Positions 26,123 through 34,372 are shown, counted from the first letter of the stretch. The stretch: 42,410 bases of DNA from Alphaproteobacteria bacterium (GCA_024280375.1 JAJRQF010000115.1:1-42410), one strand, 5' to 3'. The notes: generated by a model from the sequence alone, not told the origin. Numbers and translations: made by a program.

Positions 26123-27385
26123 TCAGTCCTGTAGCCGACGAAACACCAGTGATGCATTTGTCCCGCCAAAGCCAAACGAATTTGAAAGTGCCACATCTAC
26201 CTGCTTTTCAACCGCTTTATGCGGCACCAGATCTATCGCAGTTTCAACGGCTGGATTGTCCAGATTGAGTGTTGGCGGCACGATGTTATCGCGAATTGCC
26301 AAAAGCGAGAATATTGCCTCAACCGAACCTGCTGCACCAAGCAAATGGCCGATAGCCGATTTTGTCGATGACATTGAAATACTAGACGCTGCATCGCCAA
26401 CAACGCGCTCAACCGCGCCAAGCTCAATCGTATCTGCCATGGTTGATGTGCCGTGGGCATTTACATAATCCAACTGATCCGGGGTGACACCGGCCTTTTT
26501 AAGAGCCGAGGTCATGCAACGATAGGCTCCATCGCCATCGGCAGATGGGGCGGTGATGTGAAATGCATCACCCGACATGCCATAGCCAATTAATTCGCCA
26601 TATATTTTGGCACCACGAGCACGTGCATGCTCAAGTTCTTCGAGCACAACAACGCCTGCCCCCTCGCCCATGACAAAACCATCACGGTCGATATCATAGG
26701 GGCGCGACGCTTTTTCGGGTGTTTCATTGTGCTGGGTAGAAAGCGCCTTACAGGCGGCAAATCCGGCAATGGCAATGCGGCACACGGGGGATTCTGCCCC
26801 GCCTGCAACCATGACATCGGCATCACCCAGCATAATCATCCGGCCGGCATCGCCAATCGCATGGGCGCCGGTTGAACAAGCCGTTACAACAGAGTGATTT
26901 GGCCCCTTAAGACCATGTTGAATAGAAACATGGCCGGAACAAAGATTGATCAAACGACCGGGAATGAAAAACGGCGAAACCCTACGCGGGCCACGCTCTT
27001 CCAGTACCAGGGCCGTTTGCTGAATTCCCTGCAAGCCGCCAATGCCAGAGCCGATCATCACACCGGTGGTAATTTGATCTTCGTAGGATTCTGGATGCCA
27101 GTCAGCATCGTCCAATGCCTGTGTGGCCGCAGCAACAGAATAGAGAATGAATGGATCAACCTTGCGTTGTTCTTTTGGCAGCATCCAGTCATCTGGATTA
27201 AAGCTGCCATCAGAACCATCGCCAAGCGGTATCTGGCAAGCAATTTGGGCTGCCAGGTCATCAACTTCAAAACTGGTTATGCGTTTTGTGGCAGATTTGC
27301 CATCCAGAATACGCGACCAGGTAATATCTGCACCGCACCCCAATGGGGAAACCATGCCGATGCCGGTGACAACTACACGTCTCAT
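26123..27385 (-). CDS. fabF: Beta-ketoacyl-ACP synthase II
   Basis: A 420-residue KAS II that condenses malonyl-ACP with acyl-ACP in fatty-acid elongation. The Cys-His-His triad is seen in TACSTGAHAIG (about Cys166), NAHGTSTMADT (about His308) and SAIGHLLGAAGS (about His344). The C-terminal NSFGFGGTNASLVF is standard. ATG at 27385 begins the usual RRVVVTGIGMVSPLG with a GGCGGA ribosome-binding site; the frame extends ten codons further upstream into the hairpin region and is not needed. It follows acpP by 77 bases, which contain a strong UUCG-capped hairpin. Confidence 0.97.
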   Translation of the reverse strand: MRRVVVTGIGMVSPLGCGADITWSRILDGKSATKRITSFEVDDLAAQIACQIPLGDGSDGSFNPDDWMLPKEQRKVDPFILYSVAAATQALDDADWHPESYEDQITTGVMIGSGIGGLQGIQQTALVLEERGPRRVSPFFIPGRLINLCSGHVSIQHGLKGPNHSVVTACSTGAHAIGDAGRMIMLGDADVMVAGGAESPVCRIAIAGFAACKALSTQHNETPEKASRPYDIDRDGFVMGEGAGVVVLEELEHARARGAKIYGELIGYGMSGDAFHITAPSADGDGAYRCMTSALKKAGVTPDQLDYVNAHGTSTMADTIELGAVERVVGDAASSISMSSTKSAIGHLLGAAGSVEAIFSLLAIRDNIVPPTLNLDNPAVETAIDLVPHKAVEKQVDVALSNSFGFGGTNASLVFRRLQD

Positions 27386-27404
27386 AAATAAATCCGCCAC
27401 ATAG

Positions 27405-27432
27405 TTTTTTGGCACGCGAACGTGCCAAAAAA
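27405..27432 (-). promoter_or_regulatory. UUCG-capped hairpin between acpP and fabF
   Basis: A perfect 12-base stem (TTTTTTGGCACG with CGTGCCAAAAAA) closes a 4-base loop. In the minus-strand transcript the loop is UUCG closed by a G-C pair, a very stable tetraloop. The bases after the stem are A-rich, not a U tract, so this is not a standard terminator. It begins 20 bases upstream of the fabF ATG. Likely role: a 3' stabiliser or processing barrier that keeps acpP mRNA in excess of fabF. Confidence 0.65.
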
Positions 27433-27462
27433 TGATGCCAGGCTAGTCACCTGGTATAAAAA

Positions 27463-27699
27463 TCAGCTTTTGTTTGCGTCGATAAACTTGCAAGCATCGC
27501 CAACGGTCAAAATGGTTTCTGCGGCATCGTCAGGAATTTCAACGCCAAATTCTTCTTCAAACGCCATTACCAATTCTACGGTATCCAGGCTGTCAGCGCC
27601 AAGGTCGTCAATGAAGCTGGCGCTTTCAATAACCTTATCGGCATCAACGCCAAGATGTTCAATAACAATTTTCTTTACGCCTTCGACGGTATCACTCAT
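27463..27699 (-). CDS. acpP: Acyl carrier protein
   Basis: A 78-residue acidic carrier that holds growing acyl chains on a 4'-phosphopantetheine arm. The attachment site is Ser37 in [12 protein letters not shown], and the overall four-helix layout with [16 protein letters not shown] is typical. AGGAA seven bases upstream supports the ATG. It is separated from fabG, its usual upstream neighbour, by about 1.9 kb of inserted DNA carrying an opposite-strand gene, so it probably relies on a promoter in the 204-base gap at 27700-27903. A hairpin follows it. Confidence 0.98.
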   Translation of the reverse strand: MSDTVEGVKKIVIEHLGVDADKVIESASFIDDLGADSLDTVELVMAFEEEFGVEIPDDAAETILTVGDACKFIDANKS

Positions 27700-27903
27700 G
27701 AGGTATTCCTTGATGGTTACAAATCAGTCAGCCCCTAGTTAATGGGCAAGTCTCAACAGATCAAGTTTAATGATGGATTCAAATGAAAAGATTCGCGACA
27801 AAAAATGTAGTTTTCCACTTAAACCGTGCAAATTGATTAGAAATCAAGTTAAACAGCCGACAAATTCACAAATTACATTAAAACTCACCAGCTCAGAAAT
27901 CCT

Positions 27904-28758
27904 ATGAATACAAAAACAAACACCCTTCGAAACCTGTTTACCCAGGAAAATCTCATCATAACACCCTGTTGCCATGATGCACTTTCAGCAAAACTGATCG
28001 AACAGGCCGATTTTCCGCTCGCATTTATGAGTGGATTCGGTGTGTCAGCGGCTAGGCTTGGGCTTCCCGACACCGGGCAAATTTCAGTTTCTGAGATGAT
28101 CGATCAGGCCAGAAATATTGCTAATGTCACATCAATTCCGATCATCGGTGATGGAGATACCGGCCACGGGAATGCTGTCAACGTCAAACGAACGGTCAAT
28201 GCTTATGCCAATGCGGGCATGGCCTGTGTAATGATTGAAGATCAGCAAGCGCCTAAAAGATGCGGCCATACAAAAGGCAAGCAGGTTGTGGACCGGCAGG
28301 AGGCCGAGGCGCGAATCAGTGCTGCCGTTAATGCGCGCAATGAAGGGGCGGATATTCTGATTCTTGCACGAACGGATGCGCGCGGCACACATAGCCTTGA
28401 TGAGGCGATTGCGCGGGCGCAGGCATTTCGCGAAATTGGCGCGGATATGACATTTATTGAAGCGCCGCGCAGCATTGCAGAAATGCAACGTATTTGCGTC
28501 GAAGTGGAAGGCCCAAAAATGGCCAATATGCTGGAAGGTGGTCTAACACCTTTCCTTGCTCCCGCCGAATTGGAAGAACTGGGATTTTCAATCGCCACCT
28601 ATCCGTTTACCGGGTTGATGGCCTCCATCAAAGCAATGCAGGCAGCTTTTGCAGCGCTCAAAACGGGCACGCCACCTGCCCCGCCAATGGGCTTCGATGA
28701 GCTACAAACCATTGTAGGCTTTGATGAATTTTATGCGGAAGAAGAAAAATATAGGTAG
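27904..28758 (+). CDS. Isocitrate lyase / PEP phosphomutase superfamily protein
   Basis: A 284-residue TIM-barrel enzyme of the isocitrate lyase/PEP mutase superfamily. Seen: the metal-binding PIIGDGDTGHGN (about 79-90), the substrate loop MIEDQQAPKRCGHTKGK (about 111-127) with the KRCGH motif whose Cys acts as general acid/base in lyases, and LILARTDAR (about 157-165). KRCGH is the form found in 2-methylisocitrate lyase-like and oxaloacetate hydrolase/decarboxylase-like members, so C-C bond cleavage of a 2-substituted malate or citrate is likely; phosphonomutase is less likely. It is transcribed against the fab genes and separates acpP from fabG. No methylcitrate-cycle neighbours are present. 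Confidence 0.9.
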   Translation: MNTKTNTLRNLFTQENLIITPCCHDALSAKLIEQADFPLAFMSGFGVSAARLGLPDTGQISVSEMIDQARNIANVTSIPIIGDGDTGHGNAVNVKRTVNAYANAGMACVMIEDQQAPKRCGHTKGKQVVDRQEAEARISAAVNARNEGADILILARTDARGTHSLDEAIARAQAFREIGADMTFIEAPRSIAEMQRICVEVEGPKMANMLEGGLTPFLAPAELEELGFSIATYPFTGLMASIKAMQAAFAALKTGTPPAPPMGFDELQTIVGFDEFYAEEEKYR

Positions 28759-28807
28759 ATTTTGTTTAAACATTGGGCCGTCTGGGCCATCGTTTGCTTG
28801 CGGTCAA

Positions 28808-28860
28808 TTCAAATCGCACGTTGACCCCGGACTTGATTCGGGGGAAGCGCAAGATTTGAG
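28808..28860. repeat. Hairpin element with nested palindrome, arms TTCAAATC / GATTTGAG
   Basis: TTCAAATC (28808-28815) pairs with GATTTGAG (28853-28860) with one terminal mismatch; the core is GCACGT...GCGCAA. The loop holds an inner palindrome CCCCGGACTTGATTCGGGG (28825-28843), which contains the reverse complement of GAATCAAGTCCG. Confidence 0.7.
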
Positions 28861-29113
28861 CGAGTCAAAAAATCACCTATTCCCTCCATTGCCATCCTTG
28901 GGCGTGACCCGAGGATCCAGAGAGATTGCGACACATTGAATGGATATAGGTGAAGTCATTCCTGCAGCGTTCACAGAACACAATCCAAGAGCCAGCAAAC
29001 TGATGATCTACTGGATCCTCGGCTCGGGGGCCGAGGATGACGACGGTGGGGAGTATTTTGAATCACTAAATATGCGCTCACTTTTAATAGTCGTTCGCTT
29101 GCATAGTTATATG

Positions 29114-29166
29114 CTCAAGTCTTGCGCTTCCCCCGGATCAAGTCCGGAGTCAACGTGCGACTTGAG
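29114..29166. repeat. Hairpin element with nested palindrome, arms CTCAAGTC / GACTTGAG
   Basis: Perfect 8-base arms at 29114-29121 and 29159-29166 enclose TTGCGC...ACGTGC. The loop contains CCCCCGGATCAAGTCCGGAG (29130-29149), an inner palindrome of the GGATCAAGTCCG type. Confidence 0.75.
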
Positions 29167-29335
29167 TTTTAAACACGTGCGCTTACTTTTAATAGTCGTT
29201 CGCTTGCGCGTAAACACGTGCGCTCACTTGATGCTCCAACTGAACCGATAGGTGAAGCGCGAAGCGCTCTCGCGGAGCAATGGCAGCGCCATTTGCGTGA
29301 GCGCTTTATTTGTCGTTCGCTTGCGTAGTTATATG

Positions 29336-29369
29336 CTCAAGTCTTGCGCGTAAACACGTGCGACTTGAG
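29336..29369. repeat. Compact hairpin element, arms CTCAAGTC / GACTTGAG
   Basis: Perfect 8-base arms at 29336-29343 and 29362-29369 enclose TTGCGCGTAAACACGTGC, the minimal form of the family with no nested palindrome. Confidence 0.75.
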
Positions 29370-29420
29370 TTTAAACACGTGCGCTTACTTTAGTATTCCG
29401 TTCGCTTGCGTAGTTACGTG

Positions 29421-29454
29421 CTCAAGTCTTGCGCGTAAACACGTGCGACTTGAG
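29421..29454. repeat. Compact hairpin element, arms CTCAAGTC / GACTTGAG
   Basis: Same sequence as the copy at 29336-29369, 85 bases downstream, with arms at 29421-29428 and 29447-29454. The surrounding bases (TTTAAACAC after the right arm) are also repeated, so this is a recent tandem duplication. Confidence 0.75.
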
Positions 29455-29583
29455 TTTAAACACATGCGCTCACTTTAGTATTCCGTTCGCTTGCGCGTAA
29501 ACACGTGCGCTCACTTGATGCTCCAACCGAACCAATAGGTGAAGTGCTTTAATATTATCGCACGTGGCAAAGCTGCAGATGAT

Positions 29584-30321
29584 TTAGATCATCGCCATGC
29601 CGCCATTCACGTGAATGGTTTGACCGGTCACGTAGGCGGTTTCGTCTGCCGCCAACCAAACAACGGCGCTGGCAATTTCATCTCCGGTGCCGAGGCGTTT
29701 TGCCGGAACACTTGCCAAAATTGCTTCTTTTTGCTTGTCATTCAGCGCATCGGTCATCGGGGTTTCAATAAAACCCGGCGCGATGCAGTTTACTGTTACA
29801 CCACGGCTGGCAATTTCCATCGCCAAAGATTTCGACATGCCGATAATACCGGCTTTGGAGGCGCAGTAATTGGCTTGCCCCGGATTGCCAGTGACACCCA
29901 CAACGGAGGTGATATTGATAATTCGGCCCTTGCGGCGGCGCATCATGGGATAGGCTGCGTCTCTGGTGAGGCGGAATGCGGCGGTCAGATTGATCTCCAA
30001 AACAGCATCCCAGTTTTCATCGGACATGCGGACGAATAGACCATCTTTGGTAATGCCGGCATTGTTGACTAAAATATCAATATCGCCCATTTCTTCTTCG
30101 ACGCGCTTGATCAGGCCCGCAACTTCATCGCGATCTGACAGGTTTGCTGCAAATATATAAGCGCCCTCGCCTAAATCTTTGGCAAGCGCTTCAAGTTTCT
30201 CAACCCTCGTGCCATGTAGGCCGACTTTCGCGCCTTGAGCATGCATCATTCTGGCGATTGATTCGCCTATTCCACCGGAAGCGCCGGTGATAAATGCGGT
30301 TTTACCGTTCAAATCAAACAT
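29584..30321 (-). CDS. fabG: 3-oxoacyl-ACP reductase
   Basis: A 245-residue short-chain dehydrogenase that reduces beta-ketoacyl-ACP with NADPH. Seen: cofactor motif TGASGGIG (about 12-19), NNAG (about 86-89), catalytic Ser in NITSVVG (about 136-142), Tyr-x-x-x-Lys in YCASK (about 152-156), and the C-terminal VTGQTIHVNGGMAMI typical of FabG. Full family length. GAGGA precedes the ATG. It follows fabD by 28 bases, so the two are cotranscribed; the usual next gene, acpP, lies beyond 1.9 kb of inserted repeats and the lyase-family gene. Confidence 0.98.
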   Translation of the reverse strand: MFDLNGKTAFITGASGGIGESIARMMHAQGAKVGLHGTRVEKLEALAKDLGEGAYIFAANLSDRDEVAGLIKRVEEEMGDIDILVNNAGITKDGLFVRMSDENWDAVLEINLTAAFRLTRDAAYPMMRRRKGRIINITSVVGVTGNPGQANYCASKAGIIGMSKSLAMEIASRGVTVNCIAPGFIETPMTDALNDKQKEAILASVPAKRLGTGDEIASAVVWLAADETAYVTGQTIHVNGGMAMI

Positions 30322-30349
30322 GATTTGTAAATTCCTCTAAATTTTGGGT

Positions 30350-31306
30350 TTACCCAAACAGTGCGCTGATATCGTCTGGCGTGTTAACTGCTTTACCGGT
30401 CAGGCTTCTATCTATTCGGCGGGCAAGCCCGGTCAAGACTTTTCCCGCTCCAATTTCCAACAGGCCTTCAACGTCATGAGCAGCCAAATATGAAATACTC
30501 TCATTCCAGCGTACCTGACCCGTTACCTGTTCGACAAGATGGGTTCGAATTTTCACTGGATCGCTCACCGGCGCCGCCAGTACATTGGCAATCAATGGCA
30601 CTGATGGAGCAATTATTTCGACGTTTTCAAGGGCCTCACGCATGGCAGCTGCTGCAGGTTGCATTAATATAGAATGAAAGGGAGCAGAAACAGGCAAAAT
30701 CAGTGCACGCTTGGCTCCTGCTTCCTTGGCATCTTCACATACTCGATCAATTGCCTGTCTGTGGCCTGAAATAACCAATTGCCCACCGCCATTATCATTG
30801 GCGATCTGAGCTGAGGCTTCATCAGACGTATGCTTTTCGCAAAGGGTTTTGAGGACATCACCATCCAGACCAATAATTGCAGCCATGGCTCCAACACCAA
30901 CCGGCACCGCATCTTGCATTGCATTACCACGAATGCGCAGTAATTTGGCAGTATCTGCAACCGAAATTGCACTGGATGCGGCCAATGCTGAATATTCTCC
31001 CAGCGAATGGCCCGCAACAAATTTGGCATCGGTTACATTAAAGCCTCTGGATTCCATCGCACGCAAAACAGCGAGGCTCACAGCCATTAAAGCTGGTTGG
31101 GCATTCGATGTTAATGTCAGTGTTTCTATAGGGCCATCCCAAATTATTGACGACAATTTTTCACCAAGCGCCTCATCGACCTCGTCAAAAATTGCCATGG
31201 CCTGCGGAAATTCTTCGGCAATTGCTTTACCCATGCCAACGGCCTGACTTCCCTGTCCGGGAAATGTCAGCGCGTATTTTTCTACGAAGTTTTGAGCAAG
31301 TGTCAT
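30350..31306 (-). CDS. fabD: Malonyl-CoA:ACP transacylase
   Basis: A 318-residue transacylase that loads malonyl groups on AcpP. The catalytic Ser is in GHSLGEYSALAA (about 92-103), the His in SAPFHSILMQPAA (about 207), the N-terminus has FPGQGSQAVGMGK (about 14-26), and an Arg after the Ser motif (LLRIRGNAMQ, about 118-127) binds the malonyl carboxylate. Complete. It is the first gene of the fab run; 200 bases separate it from the porin terminator and should contain the promoter. Confidence 0.97.
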   Translation of the reverse strand: MTLAQNFVEKYALTFPGQGSQAVGMGKAIAEEFPQAMAIFDEVDEALGEKLSSIIWDGPIETLTLTSNAQPALMAVSLAVLRAMESRGFNVTDAKFVAGHSLGEYSALAASSAISVADTAKLLRIRGNAMQDAVPVGVGAMAAIIGLDGDVLKTLCEKHTSDEASAQIANDNGGGQLVISGHRQAIDRVCEDAKEAGAKRALILPVSAPFHSILMQPAAAAMREALENVEIIAPSVPLIANVLAAPVSDPVKIRTHLVEQVTGQVRWNESISYLAAHDVEGLLEIGAGKVLTGLARRIDRSLTGKAVNTPDDISALFG

Positions 31307-31452
31307 TTTAGAAGTCCAATGGATTTGGGAATATTTGCTAGTTGCTTGGTAAACCGCGGCAAGTCAAGGAAGAAAGTTCTCTCAGTACGTAATTTGACGC
31401 AAATCGCTGGTGAATAGATTGGCTTTCAATGAACCTAAAATCAAGACAACAA

Positions 31453-31480
31453 AAAACCCGGTAGTCGCCTACCGGGTTTT
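31453..31480 (-). terminator. Rho-independent terminator of the minus-strand porin gene
   Basis: A perfect 12-base stem (AAAACCCGGTAG at 31453-31464 with CTACCGGGTTTT at 31469-31480) with a 4-base loop. Read on the minus strand it is followed by a T run (GGGTTTTTTGTTG), the textbook form of an intrinsic terminator, 25 bases after the porin stop. Confidence 0.92.
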
Positions 31481-31505
31481 CCATATTTCAAATCAGGTTA
31501 ACTGA

Positions 31506-32507
31506 TTAGAAAGAACGTACGATACGCAGGCGAACCTGTGTAGAACCGCCTTCACCGAACTCAGCTTCAGGACGGATAGACAGTCCAGAAATTGGGTTCC
31601 AGTGAGCGCCTACACCGAATGTACCAGCATCAACAAAGTCAGCATCGGTATAACCGGCCCATACGGTGAACTGTGAGCTCACTTTATAGGAAACGTCTAC
31701 GCCCCACTGCCATTCGACAGTTGCTGCAGTATAACCAGTTACATAACGAGTTGCACCATTATCGCCAGAATACCAAGCGTGGATGCCAACGTTTTCGATT
31801 GCAGTAATGTCAGCTGACACTTTCCAGGCCAGTTCGTTTACAGATGAGTCATAGATGGCTGTACCAGCAACACGACCCCATGAACCAGCATAAGATGCAC
31901 CAAAATATGCGTCATATGGATCTGAACCAGATGGTGCAGCAGCAACGCTTGTTGAATCCTGAACACCGATGGTAGCGGAGAACCCGTTAGCAGCGAATGT
32001 GTAATCAAGGAATACAGCCTGGTCATAATCGTAATAACCATCGTTAGCTGCATACTGCCAACCATAACCATGGTTAGTCGTGAAGAATGTGTCGGAATAA
32101 CCGAGACGAAGACCGCCGAGGCTGATCAATGCACGATCGATTACAGCATTTGCATCTGCACCGCCACGTCCGTCACCCTGAATACGAAGCTGTGAGCGAA
32201 GTGTGCCCCAATCAGTTTCGTTACGAGCGTCGATGTTCAAACGAGCGCGCCAGCGCCAATCAGTAGATTCTGCACCTGCACCATTATCGTTGTAGATAAA
32301 TTCTGAACGGACATAACCGCTGAATTTCAAGCAAGTTTCAGTTCCAGGAATGTAGAAAAAGCCTTTACCATAAGTATCGCAGACTTTTACATATTCCATT
32401 GGTTCAGGCTCAGCAGCAAATACAGCATCAGCAGCGTTTGCAGCGGTTACGCCAGATACTGCCATCATTGCAGCAGCAGAACCGAGAAGAAGGCTCTTAA
32501 GTTTCAT
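31506..32507 (-). CDS. Hyphomicrobiales porin (Omp2b-like), paralogue 1
   Basis: A 333-residue outer-membrane porin. The signal peptide (about 1-25) ends at ANAAD; the mature start EPMEYVKVCDTYGKGFFYIP and the second Cys in GTETCLKF are hallmarks of the rhizobial/Brucella Omp2 porin family. Sixteen amphipathic strands are expected, and the protein ends in Phe, the outer-membrane assembly signal. ATG at 32507 has GGAGAT upstream; an in-frame TTG at 32525 is not needed. It is divergent from and highly similar to the porin at 33210-34346, with identical leader bases around the start. A strong terminator follows. Confidence 0.95.
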   Translation of the reverse strand: MKLKSLLLGSAAAMMAVSGVTAANAADAVFAAEPEPMEYVKVCDTYGKGFFYIPGTETCLKFSGYVRSEFIYNDNGAGAESTDWRWRARLNIDARNETDWGTLRSQLRIQGDGRGGADANAVIDRALISLGGLRLGYSDTFFTTNHGYGWQYAANDGYYDYDQAVFLDYTFAANGFSATIGVQDSTSVAAAPSGSDPYDAYFGASYAGSWGRVAGTAIYDSSVNELAWKVSADITAIENVGIHAWYSGDNGATRYVTGYTAATVEWQWGVDVSYKVSSQFTVWAGYTDADFVDAGTFGVGAHWNPISGLSIRPEAEFGEGGSTQVRLRIVRSF

Positions 32508-33209
32508 GTTCTGATCTCCAGTCAATAAACATATTGTCAGGACTTGTAGTCCATTAGATTGGACACAAGGTCCGTTGAATTAGGTCAGACACGTTTCATG
32601 TTTGCGCCTTGTCCTGAGTGCACAATATTCACCCACGCATCGAACGCAAAGGGTTTTTATCGAAATCCCCGCCAATTTGTCATTCCATTTTTGTCTGTTG
32701 CACAAATGACACGGTTTTCGCCTTCAACCGGTAAAATGCGGTTAACAATCACTTAAATTGCGTGATCAAAATACCAAATCTGCGAATTCTTGTCCACATG
32801 TGACTCATTTTGAAACAGAATCAGAGTTGAACTGCGAACCCGGCTCAAAAGCATGAGTTCGATGAATTGGCACATTCATATTGCTATAGCAGCCACTACT
32901 TGTCGGGCCCCGACATTTGTAAGGTGCAAAACCTGATCGGGCAGCAGTTCGCATTCTATTCAATTCGATGGAATATTTCGAGGGTGCGAAATTAGACGCT
33001 GCAGAGACATAGCGTCCACGAACTCAGCGAACAACAACTATCCCCAGCACGCCCTGCATACCTCATTGGTCTTGTTGACATTCTTATATTGGTCATAGGG
33101 CGAATAACCGGGATAAAGTTCCAGGCTTATCCATATTCAGCTGAATTTGCGGCCTAACGTGTATCTTTCATAAACGCACCTGGCTCCATATTTGACTGGA
33201 GATCAGAAC
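32508..33209. promoter_or_regulatory. Divergent porin promoter region with two GGAC-N5-GTCC hairpins
   Basis: About 700 bases separate two divergent porin genes and hold no convincing gene. Close to porin 1, GGAC-TTGTA-GTCC (32540-32552) and GGAC-ACAAG-GTCC (32561-32573) form two adjacent small hairpins in its leader. Both start codons are preceded by the same GACTGGAGATCAGAAC. TTGACA at 33075 is a possible -35 element for porin 2, though no good -10 follows. The long leaders suggest post-transcriptional control, as is common for porins. Confidence 0.5.
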
Positions 33210-34346
33210 ATGAAACTTAAATCCCTTCTTCTCGGCTCTGCGGCTGCGATGATGACAGTATCCGGCGCCAATGCTGCTGATGCTGTTTTCGCTGCTGAAC
33301 CAGAGCCAATGGAATATGTAAAAGTCTGCGATACCTATGGTGAAGGCTTTTTCTACATTCCTGGAACTGAAACCTGCATGAGAATTGGCGGCTATGTCCG
33401 TACAGATTTCGTTTATCGTGATAATGGTGGTCCTGGAACGACTACATATAGTACAACATCTGTAGCAACCGGTTCTGCTGTACCTTCAGGTGGTACACTG
33501 ATTGGTACAGTTGGCGGTGCAGATATATATTCTGTAGCATCCACGCCTGCTGCAAAAACTACTGAGTGGCGATATCGTGGTCGCTTGAACATTGATGCTC
33601 GTAACGAAACTGATTGGGGCACACTTCGCTCACAGCTTCGTATTCAGGGTGGCAATGCATCTGGTGGTGGCGATGCTAATGCTGTTGTCGATCGTGCATT
33701 GATCCAGCTTGGCGGTCTTCGTCTTGGTTATTCCGACACATTCTTCACAACCAACCATGGTTATGGATTGTCACACGGCGCTGACACAGATGGTTATTAC
33801 AACTACGATCAGGCTATTTTCCTTGATTATACATTCGCTGCTAACGGTTTCTCCGCTACCATCGGTGTTCAGGATTCAACAAGCACGGCTGCAATTTCAA
33901 CTGCTGCTGATCCATATGACGCATACTTTGGTGCATCATACTCGGCAGCTAGCTTCGGTCGTGTTGCCGGTACAGTCATTTATGACTCATCTGCAAACGA
34001 GCTTGCTTGGAAAGTGTCAGCTGACATTACCGCAATCGAAAACCTCCTCATTCACGCTTGGTATTCTGGTGATAATGGCAGTACACGTTATGTAACGGGT
34101 TATTTGTCTCCAGCAGCTTATGCTGCTGCGCGCACTCAGTGGCAGTGGGGTGCTTCAATAGCATACACATTGAACTCACAGCTTACCGTTTGGGGTGGCT
34201 ATACCGATGCTGACTTTAAAAATGCTGGTCTTTTCAGCGTTGGCACACACTGGAACCCTGTCTCTGGTCTATCCATTCGACCTGAAGCAGTATTCGGTGA
34301 AGGTAAATACAAAGAATTCCGCCTTCGCGTAGTGCGCTCATTCTAA
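33210..34346 (+). CDS. Hyphomicrobiales porin (Omp2b-like), paralogue 2
   Basis: A 378-residue paralogue of the porin at 31506-32507. Leader, the first mature segment (VFAAEPEPMEYVKVCDTYG), the LNIDARNETDWGTLRSQLRI block and the C-terminal WNPVSGLSIRPEA segment are nearly identical. It differs mainly in surface loops: a Thr/Ser/Gly-rich insert of about 35 residues (around 72-107) and several short changes near 150-250. It ends in Phe. GGAGAT precedes the ATG. The inverted, divergent layout mirrors the omp2a/omp2b locus of Brucella, where gene conversion between copies is documented. Loop variation fits selection by phage or immune factors. Confidence 0.95.
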   Translation: MKLKSLLLGSAAAMMTVSGANAADAVFAAEPEPMEYVKVCDTYGEGFFYIPGTETCMRIGGYVRTDFVYRDNGGPGTTTYSTTSVATGSAVPSGGTLIGTVGGADIYSVASTPAAKTTEWRYRGRLNIDARNETDWGTLRSQLRIQGGNASGGGDANAVVDRALIQLGGLRLGYSDTFFTTNHGYGLSHGADTDGYYNYDQAIFLDYTFAANGFSATIGVQDSTSTAAISTAADPYDAYFGASYSAASFGRVAGTVIYDSSANELAWKVSADITAIENLLIHAWYSGDNGSTRYVTGYLSPAAYAAARTQWQWGASIAYTLNSQLTVWGGYTDADFKNAGLFSVGTHWNPVSGLSIRPEAVFGEGKYKEFRLRVVRSF

Positions 34347-34372
34347 CTTAGCGCCTCATTAGAAAATAATAT

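Larger units (their letters stand above)
28759..29583. repeat. Repeat field between the lyase-family gene and fabG
   Basis: These 825 bases contain no convincing gene. They hold four hairpins of the covarying-arm family (28808-28860, 29114-29166, 29336-29369, 29421-29454), a separate ATCCTCGG/CCGAGGAT hairpin (29015-29038), and several dispersed copies of CGTTCGCTTGCGCGTAAACACG. Two longer near-identical blocks end in GCTCACTTGATGCTCCAAC, at about 29221 and 29508, each followed by GAACC and ATAGGTGAAG. The block at 29250-29310 (GCGAAGCGCTCTCGC, GCGCCATTTGCGTGAGCGC) adds small palindromes. The whole stretch looks like accumulated and duplicated REP-like elements. Confidence 0.8.

Noticed and set aside
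27405-27432. Hairpin after acpP as an intrinsic terminator
   Set aside because: Both strands have T before and A after the stem, so no U tract follows the hairpin in either direction; a stabilising or processing role fits better.
28132-28598. Two antisense frames of 118 codons inside the lyase-family gene
   Set aside because: Both are shadows of a gene with complete catalytic motifs; neither has a family resemblance or a start signal.
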